From Sporocytophaga sp. (GTDB lineage: Bacteria > Bacteroidota > Bacteroidia > Cytophagales > Cytophagaceae): a stretch of DNA of 64,000 nt. Positions 45,595 through 54,204 of the stretch are shown one piece after another. The stretch spans positions 55,283 through 119,282 of the forward strand of contig NZ_JAGHZZ010000012.1 of assembly GCF_017745095.1 (NCBI RefSeq), in the 5' to 3' direction. Numbering within the stretch: the first letter of the stretch is position 1; every line of letters starts with the position of its first letter. The position numbers were made by a program, and so were the translations under genes. A model generated the notes under the pieces. The model had not been told where the DNA came from. It made no database searches and worked only from the letters and a program-made list of their open reading frames with translations.

Positions 45595-46281
45595 TCAAAC
45601 CTCACCATTCCAGACTCTATCTTTCGTTAAGCGCCTTCCTTTTAGTTTTGAATATACCTCCACGCCTCCTGGATTATTCAGCTCTTCCGGTGTATTTATA
45701 TCCGTCACAAAGCAATCATCAAGACTTTCAATACGCCACCGCACAAGTTCTCCGTGAATATTTAAATACGGCTCTACTTTTTTATCCTTAACCTTTTCCA
45801 TCTTTTTATAAGCATCATCAAAAGATTTTGCTTTAATCAATACCATTCTGTCTTCTATCGTTTGTATCCCTTTCTTCTGTTTTTCAACTTCGATTACTAC
45901 TGTCATCTTAACACAATAAAAATTAGTAGAAGCTTTTAATACCTTTCTTTTTGCTTTATCAATTTTATTAATAGTAAAATAAGCTATTGATTGAATCTTA
46001 TTTAATTTGGACAATACCAAAAATGGTATGATTGCTTTTAAACCACTAGGTTTTCCGGGAGAGCCTGTTACTTCATACGAAGTAAATAAATTCAACTTCA
46101 TAATCTTTTCAATCTTTTGTTTTCTATCCTCAGCAACCTTCGCTTTTCTCTCTTTTGGAGATAAGTTATAAATACTTTTAATATCTATATACTTCGGATG
46201 GATTGAAACTTGAACATTCCTCTTTTCATCGGGAAATCTTTTATCGAGAATCCAATCCTCCAGGCCTTTTATTGAACTCAT
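45595..46281 (-). CDS. DUF4288-containing protein
   Basis: A 228-residue soluble protein. The C-terminal half (about residues 115-215) follows the DUF4288 pattern: NFYCVKMTVVIEV, MVLIKAKSFDDAYKKM, a YLNIHGELVRWRI strand pair and GVEVYSKL at the end. The basic N-terminal half is unknown. DUF4288 has no established function. Confidence 0.65.
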   Translation of the reverse strand: MSSIKGLEDWILDKRFPDEKRNVQVSIHPKYIDIKSIYNLSPKERKAKVAEDRKQKIEKIMKLNLFTSYEVTGSPGKPSGLKAIIPFLVLSKLNKIQSIAYFTINKIDKAKRKVLKASTNFYCVKMTVVIEVEKQKKGIQTIEDRMVLIKAKSFDDAYKKMEKVKDKKVEPYLNIHGELVRWRIESLDDCFVTDINTPEELNNPGGVEVYSKLKGRRLTKDRVWNGEV

Positions 46282-46369
46282 TATTGATCAGAAATTAAAA
46301 TTCAGATCAAATTTATGTTTTTATCTCTAAAAATTAATTGACACTTAATCATAAAGAAGATAGACCTTT

Positions 46370-46894
46370 TCACCCATTTCTTTTTAATCCAAAATCAAAG
46401 CGTTCATGAACGATTCGTTTCAATATCCCCAATTGTCCGCAGTGCCACATGGCATGTTTTATGTTCCAGTCCAAAGCCTCTAATTTATTTGATGCTATTG
46501 GATGCAGAACTGGTGATGGATACAATGCCCCGCTCAAATCATGATCCGATAAAGACTTTATAATTTCCAATGACTTTAACTCAACAAGCATTAGTTGTTT
46601 CATTAACTGATCGGGCTTGAATTTGCCCACTGTATTTTCTGGTTTTCCTGTTGTAAAAATCTCGTCATAATCTTTTAAGGGTATTTGACGGATAATATCC
46701 ATCTGATGTCCTGCAATAACCATCACAGAATGGAAATAAAAGCTCATCAGAAGATGTCCAGCCTGCCAGCTAAAGTTTGATTCAATTACTTCCGGAGTGA
46801 TATCCCATTTTTCGTACGGTATAGAACCAATAAGTCTGTTAACCCAACTATAAGTTTCTTCCGTTTGCTTCAGCAAAATTTCAACCTGATTCAT
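46370..46894 (-). CDS. DinB-family protein
   Basis: A 174-residue four-helix DinB/YfiT-like protein. The probable metal-binding His triad is visible in WQAGHLLMS (near residue 47) and in KHAMWHCGQLGIL (near residue 146). Such proteins bind a divalent metal and act in thiol transfer or detoxification. The function here is unknown. It is 74 bp from the Crp/Fnr gene, same strand. Confidence 0.85.
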   Translation of the reverse strand: MNQVEILLKQTEETYSWVNRLIGSIPYEKWDITPEVIESNFSWQAGHLLMSFYFHSVMVIAGHQMDIIRQIPLKDYDEIFTTGKPENTVGKFKPDQLMKQLMLVELKSLEIIKSLSDHDLSGALYPSPVLHPIASNKLEALDWNIKHAMWHCGQLGILKRIVHERFDFGLKRNG

Positions 46895-46968
46895 TTAATT
46901 TTGATTTAAGTCCTAAACTAACAATGAACAAATCTAACTGAAGCAGGCTGCTCATTTCTTGATCAAAA

Positions 46969-47547
46969 TCAATAAAGCCCTGTACTTATTTTATTTCTTA
47001 TTCTGCTGATTGTTTCAGGAGTCACACCAAGGTACGATGCTATTAAATATTGAGGTATTCTTTGCGCAAGATCTTTTCTTTGAGAGACGAGTTGAAGATA
47101 TCTTTCAGGAGGAGAATCCAGCAAAAGAGATTTAACTCTGTCATGGTTTCTTAAAAATAACCTTTCATTCATTTGCCTTGCCATGTCTCTGATAAATTGA
47201 TACTCATTACCCAGTTTATCCAGCCCTTGCCTTGTAATCACATGCACAATTGTATCTTCAATACATCTTATCTCCTTCTCAGATGGTTTACAGGTTAGAT
47301 AGCTATAGTAATTCGTTATAAAGCTATTTTCAAAAGCGAATTCTTCAATAATTTCATTACCATTTTTATTATAAACACACATCATAAGGCCCTTCTCAAT
47401 AAGCCCTACTTTGTTGCAAATTTCCCCGTCAGCAATAAAAATTTCATTTTTCTTTATTTCCTTTTTAGTAAATTCTGAAAGGAAAATATTTACTTCTTCT
47501 TCTGAAAGATTAAACAGTAAGCGAACAGAATCTTTAATATTATTCAT
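46969..47547 (-). CDS. Crp/Fnr-family regulator
   Basis: A 192-residue regulator with a cyclic-nucleotide-binding-like N-terminal domain (GEICNKVGLIEKGLMMCVYNKNG) and a C-terminal winged HTH (IASYLGVTPETISRIRNKI). It lacks an Fnr-type N-terminal Cys cluster, so it probably binds a nucleotide or other small effector. It is divergent from the cytochrome-DUF5777-YceI gene set, which makes it a candidate regulator of that set (inference from position). Confidence 0.88.
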   Translation of the reverse strand: MNNIKDSVRLLFNLSEEEVNIFLSEFTKKEIKKNEIFIADGEICNKVGLIEKGLMMCVYNKNGNEIIEEFAFENSFITNYYSYLTCKPSEKEIRCIEDTIVHVITRQGLDKLGNEYQFIRDMARQMNERLFLRNHDRVKSLLLDSPPERYLQLVSQRKDLAQRIPQYLIASYLGVTPETISRIRNKISTGLY

Positions 47548-47845
47548 GCTTTAAGGGATAATGGAAATATATTTTATAATCCAAAAATACTCATTCAAAC
47601 AATTACATCATCTTGTTACCCAAATATAAGTACTAAAAAAAATATTGGTTAAAAGTTGAATATTAAAGAATTAAGAATTTAATTTAGGCTTTAATTGTTT
47701 AAACATGCAATTAATAGAACTAGCTTTTGTCATACTGTATCGGAGGTATTTTTAAGTTAGAAAGGGTTTTGTGACGATTAAAGCTGCTCCGCGTCCAATT
47801 TCAACTTTTAGTACAAATAAAAAATTAATCCAAACCAGTAAACAC

Positions 47846-48196
47846 ATGAAAAAACTAGCATTATTATTTTTAATATCAATTTCTTTTTACTCATGTAAAG
47901 ATGAGAAGAAAGACACCCCTTCGCCGGATAACATCTGCGACACAGCTAATGTAACATATAGCAATGTTATCAAGCCAATCATTTCAAACAACTGTATAGT
48001 CTGCCATGGGGCCACTACTCCCATGAACCTCGGTGATGTTGCCACACTGCAGGGATTAGCTGCAAACGGTAAGCTATATAAGGTAATAACCCATGCAGAT
48101 GGAGTACCTCCAATGCCCAAAAACAATCCAAAGTTATCCGACTGCGATATAGCAAAGGTAAAAGTATGGATTGATGCAGGTGCTCAGAACAATTAA
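47846..48196 (+). CDS. mono-heme cytochrome c lipoprotein 1
   Basis: A 116-residue lipoprotein. I choose the ATG at 47846 (MKKLALLFLISISFYSC, Cys near residue 17) over a GTG 75 bp upstream. A CIVCHG heme-binding site follows an NVIKPIISNN segment, and PPMPKNNPKL supplies the candidate axial Met. The closing VKVWIDAGA is typical of the Planctomycete-type cytochrome c fold. It should carry electrons on the periplasmic side. It heads a set of cytochrome, cytochrome, DUF5777 and YceI genes. Confidence 0.85.
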   Translation: MKKLALLFLISISFYSCKDEKKDTPSPDNICDTANVTYSNVIKPIISNNCIVCHGATTPMNLGDVATLQGLAANGKLYKVITHADGVPPMPKNNPKLSDCDIAKVKVWIDAGAQNN

Positions 48197-48219
48197 TTTT
48201 TTCAACTAGAATAGTTTTG

Positions 48220-48255
48220 TAAGAGCGAATAAATGAAATCCTCGCTCTTAGTTTT
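48220..48255 (+). terminator. stem-loop after cytochrome 1
   Basis: A 9-bp perfect stem (TAAGAGCGA at 48220-48228 and TCGCTCTTA at 48242-48250) has a 13-nt loop and a short T run. It may partly end the first transcript. The rest of the 307-bp gap to the second cytochrome shows only AT-rich sequence. Confidence 0.55.
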
Positions 48256-48503
48256 AATAAGTCTTATAGAGGAAGAAAATAAAAAAAGAGTTTGATTAAA
48301 GTTCCAGGATTCAATCACAAAACTCCTATAATTTATACAGGAATGTTTTTAAATATGAATTCTGGTAACTTTATTTTAAATCAATTTAGTGAAATTACGA
48401 TAGTTGAAAAACTCTGATCACCTCTGACTCATCAATAGTCATAGTGTGAGCATACTCTTATTTATTTTAGAATCTTGCAAGACACTAAAATCAACTTAGT
48501 TTT

Positions 48504-48881
48504 ATGAAACATATTTACCATATCTTATTTGTCCTTCTATTCACATTAATAGTGAATGGGTGTAATTATGACAAGTTTGAAGAGTTATATCCACAGACTC
48601 TTAATAATAATCCTTGTGACAGTTCAGTAGCAAGTACATACAACCTTTCTGTCAAATATATTTTATCAAGTAATTGTATCTCCTGTCATAGCAGCGATAT
48701 TGCTTCCGGAGGTGTAATTCTCGATAACTATGAAGCAGTTCTTGAACAGGCTCAAAAAGGAGCTCTGATGGGAGCTGTCCTTCATAAAGGAGGATACCAG
48801 CCAATGCCTCCAGGCTCTTCAATCCCTCAATGTCAGATCGAAAAATTGCAAAAATGGATTGATGCAAAAGAGCCACAATAA
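48504..48881 (+). CDS. mono-heme cytochrome c lipoprotein 2
   Basis: A 125-residue lipoprotein (LIVNGC, Cys near residue 20). It has one heme site CISCHS, and MPPGS supplies a candidate axial Met. KLQKWIDAKEP ends the domain as in the first cytochrome. The two cytochromes are about 305 bp apart and of similar fold but diverged. The DUF5777 gene begins 18 bp after its stop codon, so they are co-transcribed. Confidence 0.85.
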   Translation: MKHIYHILFVLLFTLIVNGCNYDKFEELYPQTLNNNPCDSSVASTYNLSVKYILSSNCISCHSSDIASGGVILDNYEAVLEQAQKGALMGAVLHKGGYQPMPPGSSIPQCQIEKLQKWIDAKEPQ

Positions 48882-48899
48882 TTAATTAATAAAGTGATT

Positions 48900-49844
48900 A
48901 TGAAAAAACTTGTATTTGTAATATTAATATTGAATATCTCATTGAAGCTTTGGGCCCAGGAAGATTTATTGAACAGTCTTGAAAACGAACAGCCCCAAAC
49001 CAAACAATTAATCTTCGCATCTTTCAAAGGGACAAGATTAATCAATTTGCATACAATTGAGACATTAGGAAAAGGGTCTCTGGATTTTAGAATATCACAC
49101 AGATTCTCCGATTTCAGTACTGGAGCTTCCAATTTCTGGGGACTAGATGGACCTGCAACTATTCGACTAGGATTAGATTATTCAATCACAGATAGGTTCA
49201 CTATAGGTATAGGAAGATCTTCTTATGGAAAACTAGTAGATGGTTTTCTAAAATATCGAATACTTAGACAAACCATGGATAATAATATGCCTATTAGCCT
49301 AACTGGATTGGTGACGATGAATATCTCAGCAGATAAAGATCTTAATAAAATAGTTACGGGGGTAGATAAGTATAAAAAATTCAGCTCAAGGATTGCTTAT
49401 ATGTACCAACTTATGGTCGCAAGGAAATTCAATGAGAAACTTACATTACAATTATCACCAACATTCATTCATTACAATATGGTAATAAGCAATAGTGATA
49501 AGAATGATATGGCAGCATTGGGGGTATTAGGAAGATACAAATTCACAAGAAGTATTTCCCTGACCGGTGAATACATTTTCAGGCTTACTAAATATACCCA
49601 AAATCAATCCGATATTTACCATAACAGTGGAAGTGTAGGATTGGATCTTGAAACCGGAGGACACGTTTTCCAGATATTTGTCACAAATTCTTTTGCAATT
49701 AATGAAGTACAATTAATTCCATACACCACCAGCAAATGGGATAAAGGGCAAATAAGATTGGGATTCAATGTTTCAAGAGTATTTGGATTGAGCAAGAGTG
49801 CAAAAAGACAAAAAGACAAAATTAAAACTGAGAAAAAATGGTAA
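48900..49844 (+). CDS. DUF5777 outer-membrane beta-barrel protein, copy 2
   Basis: A 314-residue paralog of the protein at 18796, with the same order of motifs (FKGTRLINLHTIETLGKGSLD, NFWGLDGPATIRLGLDYS, GHVFQIFVTNS, GQIRLGFNVSRVF). I start at the ATG at 48900, six bases after a GTG in the same frame. The signal peptide ends near KLWAQ. The stop overlaps the start of the following YceI gene by 7 bp, so the two are tightly coupled. Confidence 0.87.
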   Translation: MKKLVFVILILNISLKLWAQEDLLNSLENEQPQTKQLIFASFKGTRLINLHTIETLGKGSLDFRISHRFSDFSTGASNFWGLDGPATIRLGLDYSITDRFTIGIGRSSYGKLVDGFLKYRILRQTMDNNMPISLTGLVTMNISADKDLNKIVTGVDKYKKFSSRIAYMYQLMVARKFNEKLTLQLSPTFIHYNMVISNSDKNDMAALGVLGRYKFTRSISLTGEYIFRLTKYTQNQSDIYHNSGSVGLDLETGGHVFQIFVTNSFAINEVQLIPYTTSKWDKGQIRLGFNVSRVFGLSKSAKRQKDKIKTEKKW

Positions 49845-50404
49845 AAAATTTAATCTTTATTCTTCTGGTATCTTGTTCCATACTGGTAAGGATAGAAGTA
49901 CAGGCACAGACCCAAAATAAGATTTATAAAACTTCCAATGGAAATATCAGTTTTTATTCGGAAACTCCGATTGAAAATATTGATGCTCATTCTACCGCCA
50001 TGTCGTCGGCCATAAATCCAGTAAACAGGAATGCCGCAGCACTTGTAATGATCAATAGCTTTAAATTTAAGAATGCTCTTATGCAAGAGCATTTCAATGA
50101 GAAATACATGGAAAGCGATAAATATCCTAAAGCAACATTTTCAGGAATAATTAATGAAAATGTGGACTTGATGAAACCAGGAAATTACAATGTCACTGTA
50201 ACCGGAAAGCTTACCATTCATGGAGTAGAACAGAATAGAATTATAAATGCTACCATTACAGTAAACGAATCACTTCAGCTTCATTTGAAAGCTGATTTCA
50301 ATGTTAAGCTTGTAGATCATAAAATTGAAATTCCTGAAATAGTTTTTCATAAAATTGCAGAAATAATAGCTGTGAAAATTGATGCCGATTATTCTCTGAA
50401 GTAA
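49838..50404 (+). CDS. YceI-family protein, copy 2
   Basis: A 188-residue exported YceI protein (signal ending EVQAQ). It is a paralog of the protein at 19732, with ISFYSETPIENIDAHS, FKNALMQEHFNEKYME and KLTIHGVEQNR. The overlap with the DUF5777 gene supports a shared function. Ligand is likely an isoprenoid or other amphiphile, as in the family. Confidence 0.87.
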   Translation: MVKNLIFILLVSCSILVRIEVQAQTQNKIYKTSNGNISFYSETPIENIDAHSTAMSSAINPVNRNAAALVMINSFKFKNALMQEHFNEKYMESDKYPKATFSGIINENVDLMKPGNYNVTVTGKLTIHGVEQNRIINATITVNESLQLHLKADFNVKLVDHKIEIPEIVFHKIAEIIAVKIDADYSLK

Positions 50405-50474
50405 GTCTATTGCCCCCTCTAATCGTCTATTGAGATTTAAGAGTTTGAAATAAATAAAATGCATACCGCATAAA

Positions 50475-50508
50475 AAAGAGGCTGCCTTTTAAAAGACAGC
50501 CTCTTTAA
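50475..50508 (+). terminator. terminator of the cytochrome-DUF5777-YceI set
   Basis: A long stem with one mismatch (about 50475-50490 and 50491-50506) ends in a T-rich tail. It is the strongest stop signal between the YceI gene and the DUF2147 gene. Confidence 0.75.
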
Positions 50509-50510
50509 TT

Positions 50511-50899
50511 AGTGAAATCTGCAAAGAGTTATTGAAACTTGTATAAAATAATTTGAACTGAAAATACTGTATCATACGGAACTATGTCCGTCTACCATAA
50601 TCGATACGGATGAAGGAGTTTTTGCAACAACTATAATGATCAATGTCTGTATCGCTAATTCCTTGTAGGAATACCGTAATCTATCTTTTGGCCCCTGTCC
50701 GTTATCTTGAATCCTACCGTATGTTTTAACACTGATTAATAACAACTTATATTTAAAAAAATATCTTTATAAGAAACGAGACTCCATAAATTATTTTAAA
50801 TTAACGCAAAAATTACAAACAAAGCTTTGATTAGATTTCGCATCAAAAAATGGCTAATTCTATAAAATGAGTTTAGTATAACCAAAAATTAAAAACCAA
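50511..50899 (+). other. 389-bp gap, nothing firm
   Basis: The gap before the DUF2147 gene is of mixed composition. It contains short hairpins only (such as ATTCCT/AGGAAT with a 3-nt loop near 50660) and no open frame worth calling. No promoter box is clear. Confidence 0.4.
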
Positions 50900-51355
50900 A
50901 TGTCAATAAGAACTACCTTATCAAAAGCTGTTGCGACTTCAACAATGGGCGTATTCCTTCTCATGCTTACAAGTATGATTAATCCTACAGATGATATTAT
51001 AGGTACATGGATTGAAGCAAAGGATGATAATAAAATGGAAATTTTTAAATCAGGAAATGAATATCAGGCCAAGTTACTCTTCAGCAAAGCAGCACTTGAA
51101 GCTGATGGTAAAACATTTAAAAAAGATATTAAAAATAATGATCCGAAACTACGCAGCAGAAGCTTAGAAGGAATTGTATATATTACAAAACTGAGATTCA
51201 ATAAAGGCGCTTATGTAGATGGAAAAATGTACGATTTTACCAGTGGAAATTTTTATGATTGCAAAATAACTGTCTCTGGAAATAAACTTAATCTAAGAGG
51301 ATTTATGGGGTTTGAATTTCTTGGAAAAACAATTGAATTCAATAGAGTGAAGTAG
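50900..51355 (+). CDS. DUF2147 exported protein
   Basis: A 151-residue exported protein with a hydrophobic N-terminus. The DUF2147 fold follows, a lipocalin-like barrel: IIGTWIEAKDDNKMEIFKSG, SLEGIVYITKLRF, GKMYDFTSGNFYDCKI, and LNLRGFMGFEFLGKT. Function is unknown. It stands alone. Confidence 0.85.
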   Translation: MSIRTTLSKAVATSTMGVFLLMLTSMINPTDDIIGTWIEAKDDNKMEIFKSGNEYQAKLLFSKAALEADGKTFKKDIKNNDPKLRSRSLEGIVYITKLRFNKGAYVDGKMYDFTSGNFYDCKITVSGNKLNLRGFMGFEFLGKTIEFNRVK

Positions 51356-51412
51356 ATGTAAACTATTCATCTGCTTCACATACACTAAATATTTTATTTT
51401 CGTTTCCTTTTC

Positions 51413-52105
51413 TTATTTATGCAGGTTAACATACTTTACAATTAGATTTTTATCTGTTACTAAATATGCTTCAAAAGTCTCGTCCTGATTAGATTTAACA
51501 AAAGCAAAAGGATTTTCTGTTGAAGAACCGAGAAAAACATCAATATGATTTCCCTTGATTTTACTACCTACATCTCCTGCAAAAAAATACCCTTCATGTT
51601 CAACTAACCTCCCATCCGCATCAATAAACTTAACACCTTTTGCTTTTGGAATGTAAATAACAGAACCAATAGGGACTATTGCAGTATCGACAGCAATTGT
51701 TATAAAGGGCACTAAATTATAGTTCTTACATCCCTTTCCAAATCCACTACTTAATTCCCAAAGCACTTTACCAGAATTTAGATAATCCTCATAGTTCTTA
51801 TATTTAAAACATTGCCTGCAATCATATTGCATTTTTTTAGAGCGGCCAGCATAATTGAATACATAAGTTCTATTTTCCTTCTTGATAAAAACTGTACCCT
51901 CAATAGCCGCATTGCACCAATCACATGAATCTAATTTAAATCCTGTCTTTTTTTCTTTCTTATCCAAGAGATCAATGCCATCCTCATCATGCATTAAAGT
52001 TGGTATATAGTAATAAGTTGCCCAAAGACTAATCTTCTTCGAATCTGATTGTCCGAAAAGTGAAATGGTTGAAAAGAGAACACAAATTGATAAGTAAATC
52101 CTCAT
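51413..52105 (-). CDS. 3D-domain (double-psi barrel) exported protein
   Basis: A 230-residue protein with a signal peptide (cleavage near SLFGQ). A C-terminal 3D domain follows, with IAVDTAIVPIGSVIYIP, FAGDVGSKIKGNHIDVFLG and three conserved Asp residues, as in MltA- and YuiC-like peptidoglycan enzymes. Several Cys (CDWC, CRQC) are in the middle. It may act on peptidoglycan. It is separate from the type II-like operon by 125 bp. Confidence 0.75.
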   Translation of the reverse strand: MRIYLSICVLFSTISLFGQSDSKKISLWATYYYIPTLMHDEDGIDLLDKKEKKTGFKLDSCDWCNAAIEGTVFIKKENRTYVFNYAGRSKKMQYDCRQCFKYKNYEDYLNSGKVLWELSSGFGKGCKNYNLVPFITIAVDTAIVPIGSVIYIPKAKGVKFIDADGRLVEHEGYFFAGDVGSKIKGNHIDVFLGSSTENPFAFVKSNQDETFEAYLVTDKNLIVKYVNLHK

Positions 52106-52230
52106 ATTAAAATTCAGTAAATGATAGAATTTAAATTATCCAAAATTAAAGAATAATCATTTTTGGAATAAACAAGATTTGGATCTAGCCAACCACTTGA
52201 TATTTCTATAAATAAATTAATGCCTTTCTC

Positions 52231-53373
52231 TTAAAAACTTGTACTCAATTGGAATAAAGGCAAATACATAGCGATAAGAATAAAACCAACAATCAAGCCA
52301 AGGAATATGATCATAAAAGGTTCAATCATACTGCTGATCATAGAGGTTTGATGTTCGACTTCTTCATTGTATTGAAATGCTATTTTTTCAAAAAAATTAT
52401 CCAGTTGATTAACCTCTTCTCCAACTTTTATTAAAGAAGTCATTCTTTTAGGATAAATGGAGAATGCTGACATACTTTTATTGAGGGACATTCCATGAAG
52501 TATATCTTTCTCTATTTGAGTGAGTGATTCTTCCAGAGGATAAAAGCCGATCATCTGTTTTACAAGATTAATAGACCTCAGAATAGGAATCTTCGCTCCG
52601 ATCAATAATGTCATGGAATTGCAAAATCTGGCAAGATATACTTTCCTTACAATTTCACCAGCAAGAGGTAATTTCAATAGGATTTTACTGCCATACTTCC
52701 TGAACCAGATTTGTTCACGTTGAGAATAAACAAAAACAACAATGGATATAATGAAAAGGAAAAACAGGTAAAAATACTTTCTGAAAAAAGCGGATGCATT
52801 CACGATCATTTTGGTGATGGCTGGAAGGTCTCCTCCAAAGCGTTTGAACACATCAGCAAACATTGGAACTATGAAATTCATCATAAAAAACACTGCAGCT
52901 AATGACGTAAAAAGAACAATAGAAGGATATGTTAAAGCACCCACAATCTGACGTCTTTGCTTTATTTTTTTATTATAGTAAGTTCCTAGTTCTTTTAATA
53001 CTACTGGTAGTTTGCCGCTTTCTTCTCCTATTTGTAAACTAAAAAACTCGTAAGCAGAAAACATCCCTGTATCTCTGATAGCACCAGAGAGCGTATTTCC
53101 AGAGATTACCGAGTCTTTAATTCTTTCAAATAAAATCCTATCCTTCTCTTTTGCCTGTTCTACACTTATGAGTTCAAGTGTTGTTTTGATATCAACTCCT
53201 GCCGACAGAAGAATCCCAAGTTCATGATAAAAAGCTTCCTTTTTTTTATCATTCAACTTCGTTCCAAACAAACTAAAATCCTTATTGAGTAAATCTATGA
53301 TTCCCTGTAAAGGACTTTTTCCTTCTGCTTTAACCTGAGTTTTCTTAACCTTATTTATGTCTATACCATTCAT
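52231..53373 (-). CDS. gspF: GspF/PilC inner-membrane platform protein
   Basis: A 380-residue polytopic protein with two GspF domains separated by membrane segments; GIDIKTTLELI, IGEESGKLPVVLKELGTYY and VGEEVNQLDNFFEKIAFQY are the family hallmarks. It forms the inner-membrane platform that works with GspE to build the pseudopilus. It is the last gene of the operon and overlaps the next by 4 bp. Confidence 0.92.
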   Translation of the reverse strand: MNGIDINKVKKTQVKAEGKSPLQGIIDLLNKDFSLFGTKLNDKKKEAFYHELGILLSAGVDIKTTLELISVEQAKEKDRILFERIKDSVISGNTLSGAIRDTGMFSAYEFFSLQIGEESGKLPVVLKELGTYYNKKIKQRRQIVGALTYPSIVLFTSLAAVFFMMNFIVPMFADVFKRFGGDLPAITKMIVNASAFFRKYFYLFFLFIISIVVFVYSQREQIWFRKYGSKILLKLPLAGEIVRKVYLARFCNSMTLLIGAKIPILRSINLVKQMIGFYPLEESLTQIEKDILHGMSLNKSMSAFSIYPKRMTSLIKVGEEVNQLDNFFEKIAFQYNEEVEHQTSMISSMIEPFMIIFLGLIVGFILIAMYLPLFQLSTSF

Positions 53374-53855
53374 TGGTCTTCTCTTATTTCTTTTTCAACA
53401 AGTATATCCGCACCATATTCTTTCTTGTATAAAAAAGAAAGCGATTCTTCCTCTATAATTCCAGTAAATTCTACTTTGTCAATTAATGCCCCTGGAACAA
53501 ATTCTTCTTCATTCATAAAGTAAAATTTAGGCTCCACTATTTTCAGTTTAAATGTATCGGTAAGATTACTTTTTCTAAGGATATAAGATTCTTCAAATTC
53601 GTAATCTATGCTCTTATCCAGATACTGACAGCTATACCCTTCAGTGTTTCTGATAACTCTTATGGAATTGGTAAAGTCTTTCATCATAAATTTGTCCAGC
53701 AATACAAGTTCATAATTTCTATGACTCCTTGACTTATATTGCCCGAATTGTCCATTGATAATCCTGAATGAAGAATAGGCAATACTGATGGTCACACTTG
53801 TAATAAGCATGGTCACAATCATCTCCACGATAGTATATGCCTTAAATTTATTCAT
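53370..53855 (-). CDS. minor pseudopilin, GspJ-like
   Basis: A 161-residue protein whose N-terminus MNKFKAYTIVEMIVTMLITS has a type IV pilin-like processing site (Ala before Tyr) and a Glu at +5. The following 100 residues are beta-rich. It is one of three pseudopilin-like proteins in the operon. GspJ-like by position next to GspF. It overlaps the GspF gene by 4 bp and the neighbouring pseudopilin by 8 bp. Confidence 0.75.
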   Translation of the reverse strand: MNKFKAYTIVEMIVTMLITSVTISIAYSSFRIINGQFGQYKSRSHRNYELVLLDKFMMKDFTNSIRVIRNTEGYSCQYLDKSIDYEFEESYILRKSNLTDTFKLKIVEPKFYFMNEEEFVPGALIDKVEFTGIIEEESLSFLYKKEYGADILVEKEIREDQ

Positions 53856-54204
53856 CTACCAATATCAAATTGTTTCCTTCCGCCAAAAGCTTCTCCTCTT
53901 TTGAGTATACTTGTATTTCCAATTGTAATAGAGAAGTACTATTCTGATATTTTCCCACTTTCTTACGCACGATCAACTCCCCTTCCTTGATATCTTCATC
54001 AAAATAAGACTTTGAACGGACAGTCTCCTCCGCAATCCGTGAAAGAAGCATTTCTGCTTTAACATTCTGAAGATTTATACCTGATCTGAGAATGTTATGA
54101 TAGATCATCATTCCCACTCCAAAGGTGATTACCATGACAACCATAGCAACAACCACTTCGATCAGTGAAGAGGCCTTAATCTTTAATCTGGTCAATTCAG
54201 CCAT
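53848..54204 (-). CDS. minor pseudopilin, GspI/H-like
   Basis: A 118-residue protein starting MAELTRLKIKASSLIEVVVAMV, with Ala at -1 and Glu at +5 of the pilin-type site and one N-terminal helix. It is short, like GspI. It overlaps the GspK-position gene by 13 bp. Assignment to I or H is by position and length only. Confidence 0.7.
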   Translation of the reverse strand: MAELTRLKIKASSLIEVVVAMVVMVITFGVGMMIYHNILRSGINLQNVKAEMLLSRIAEETVRSKSYFDEDIKEGELIVRKKVGKYQNSTSLLQLEIQVYSKEEKLLAEGNNLILVDE

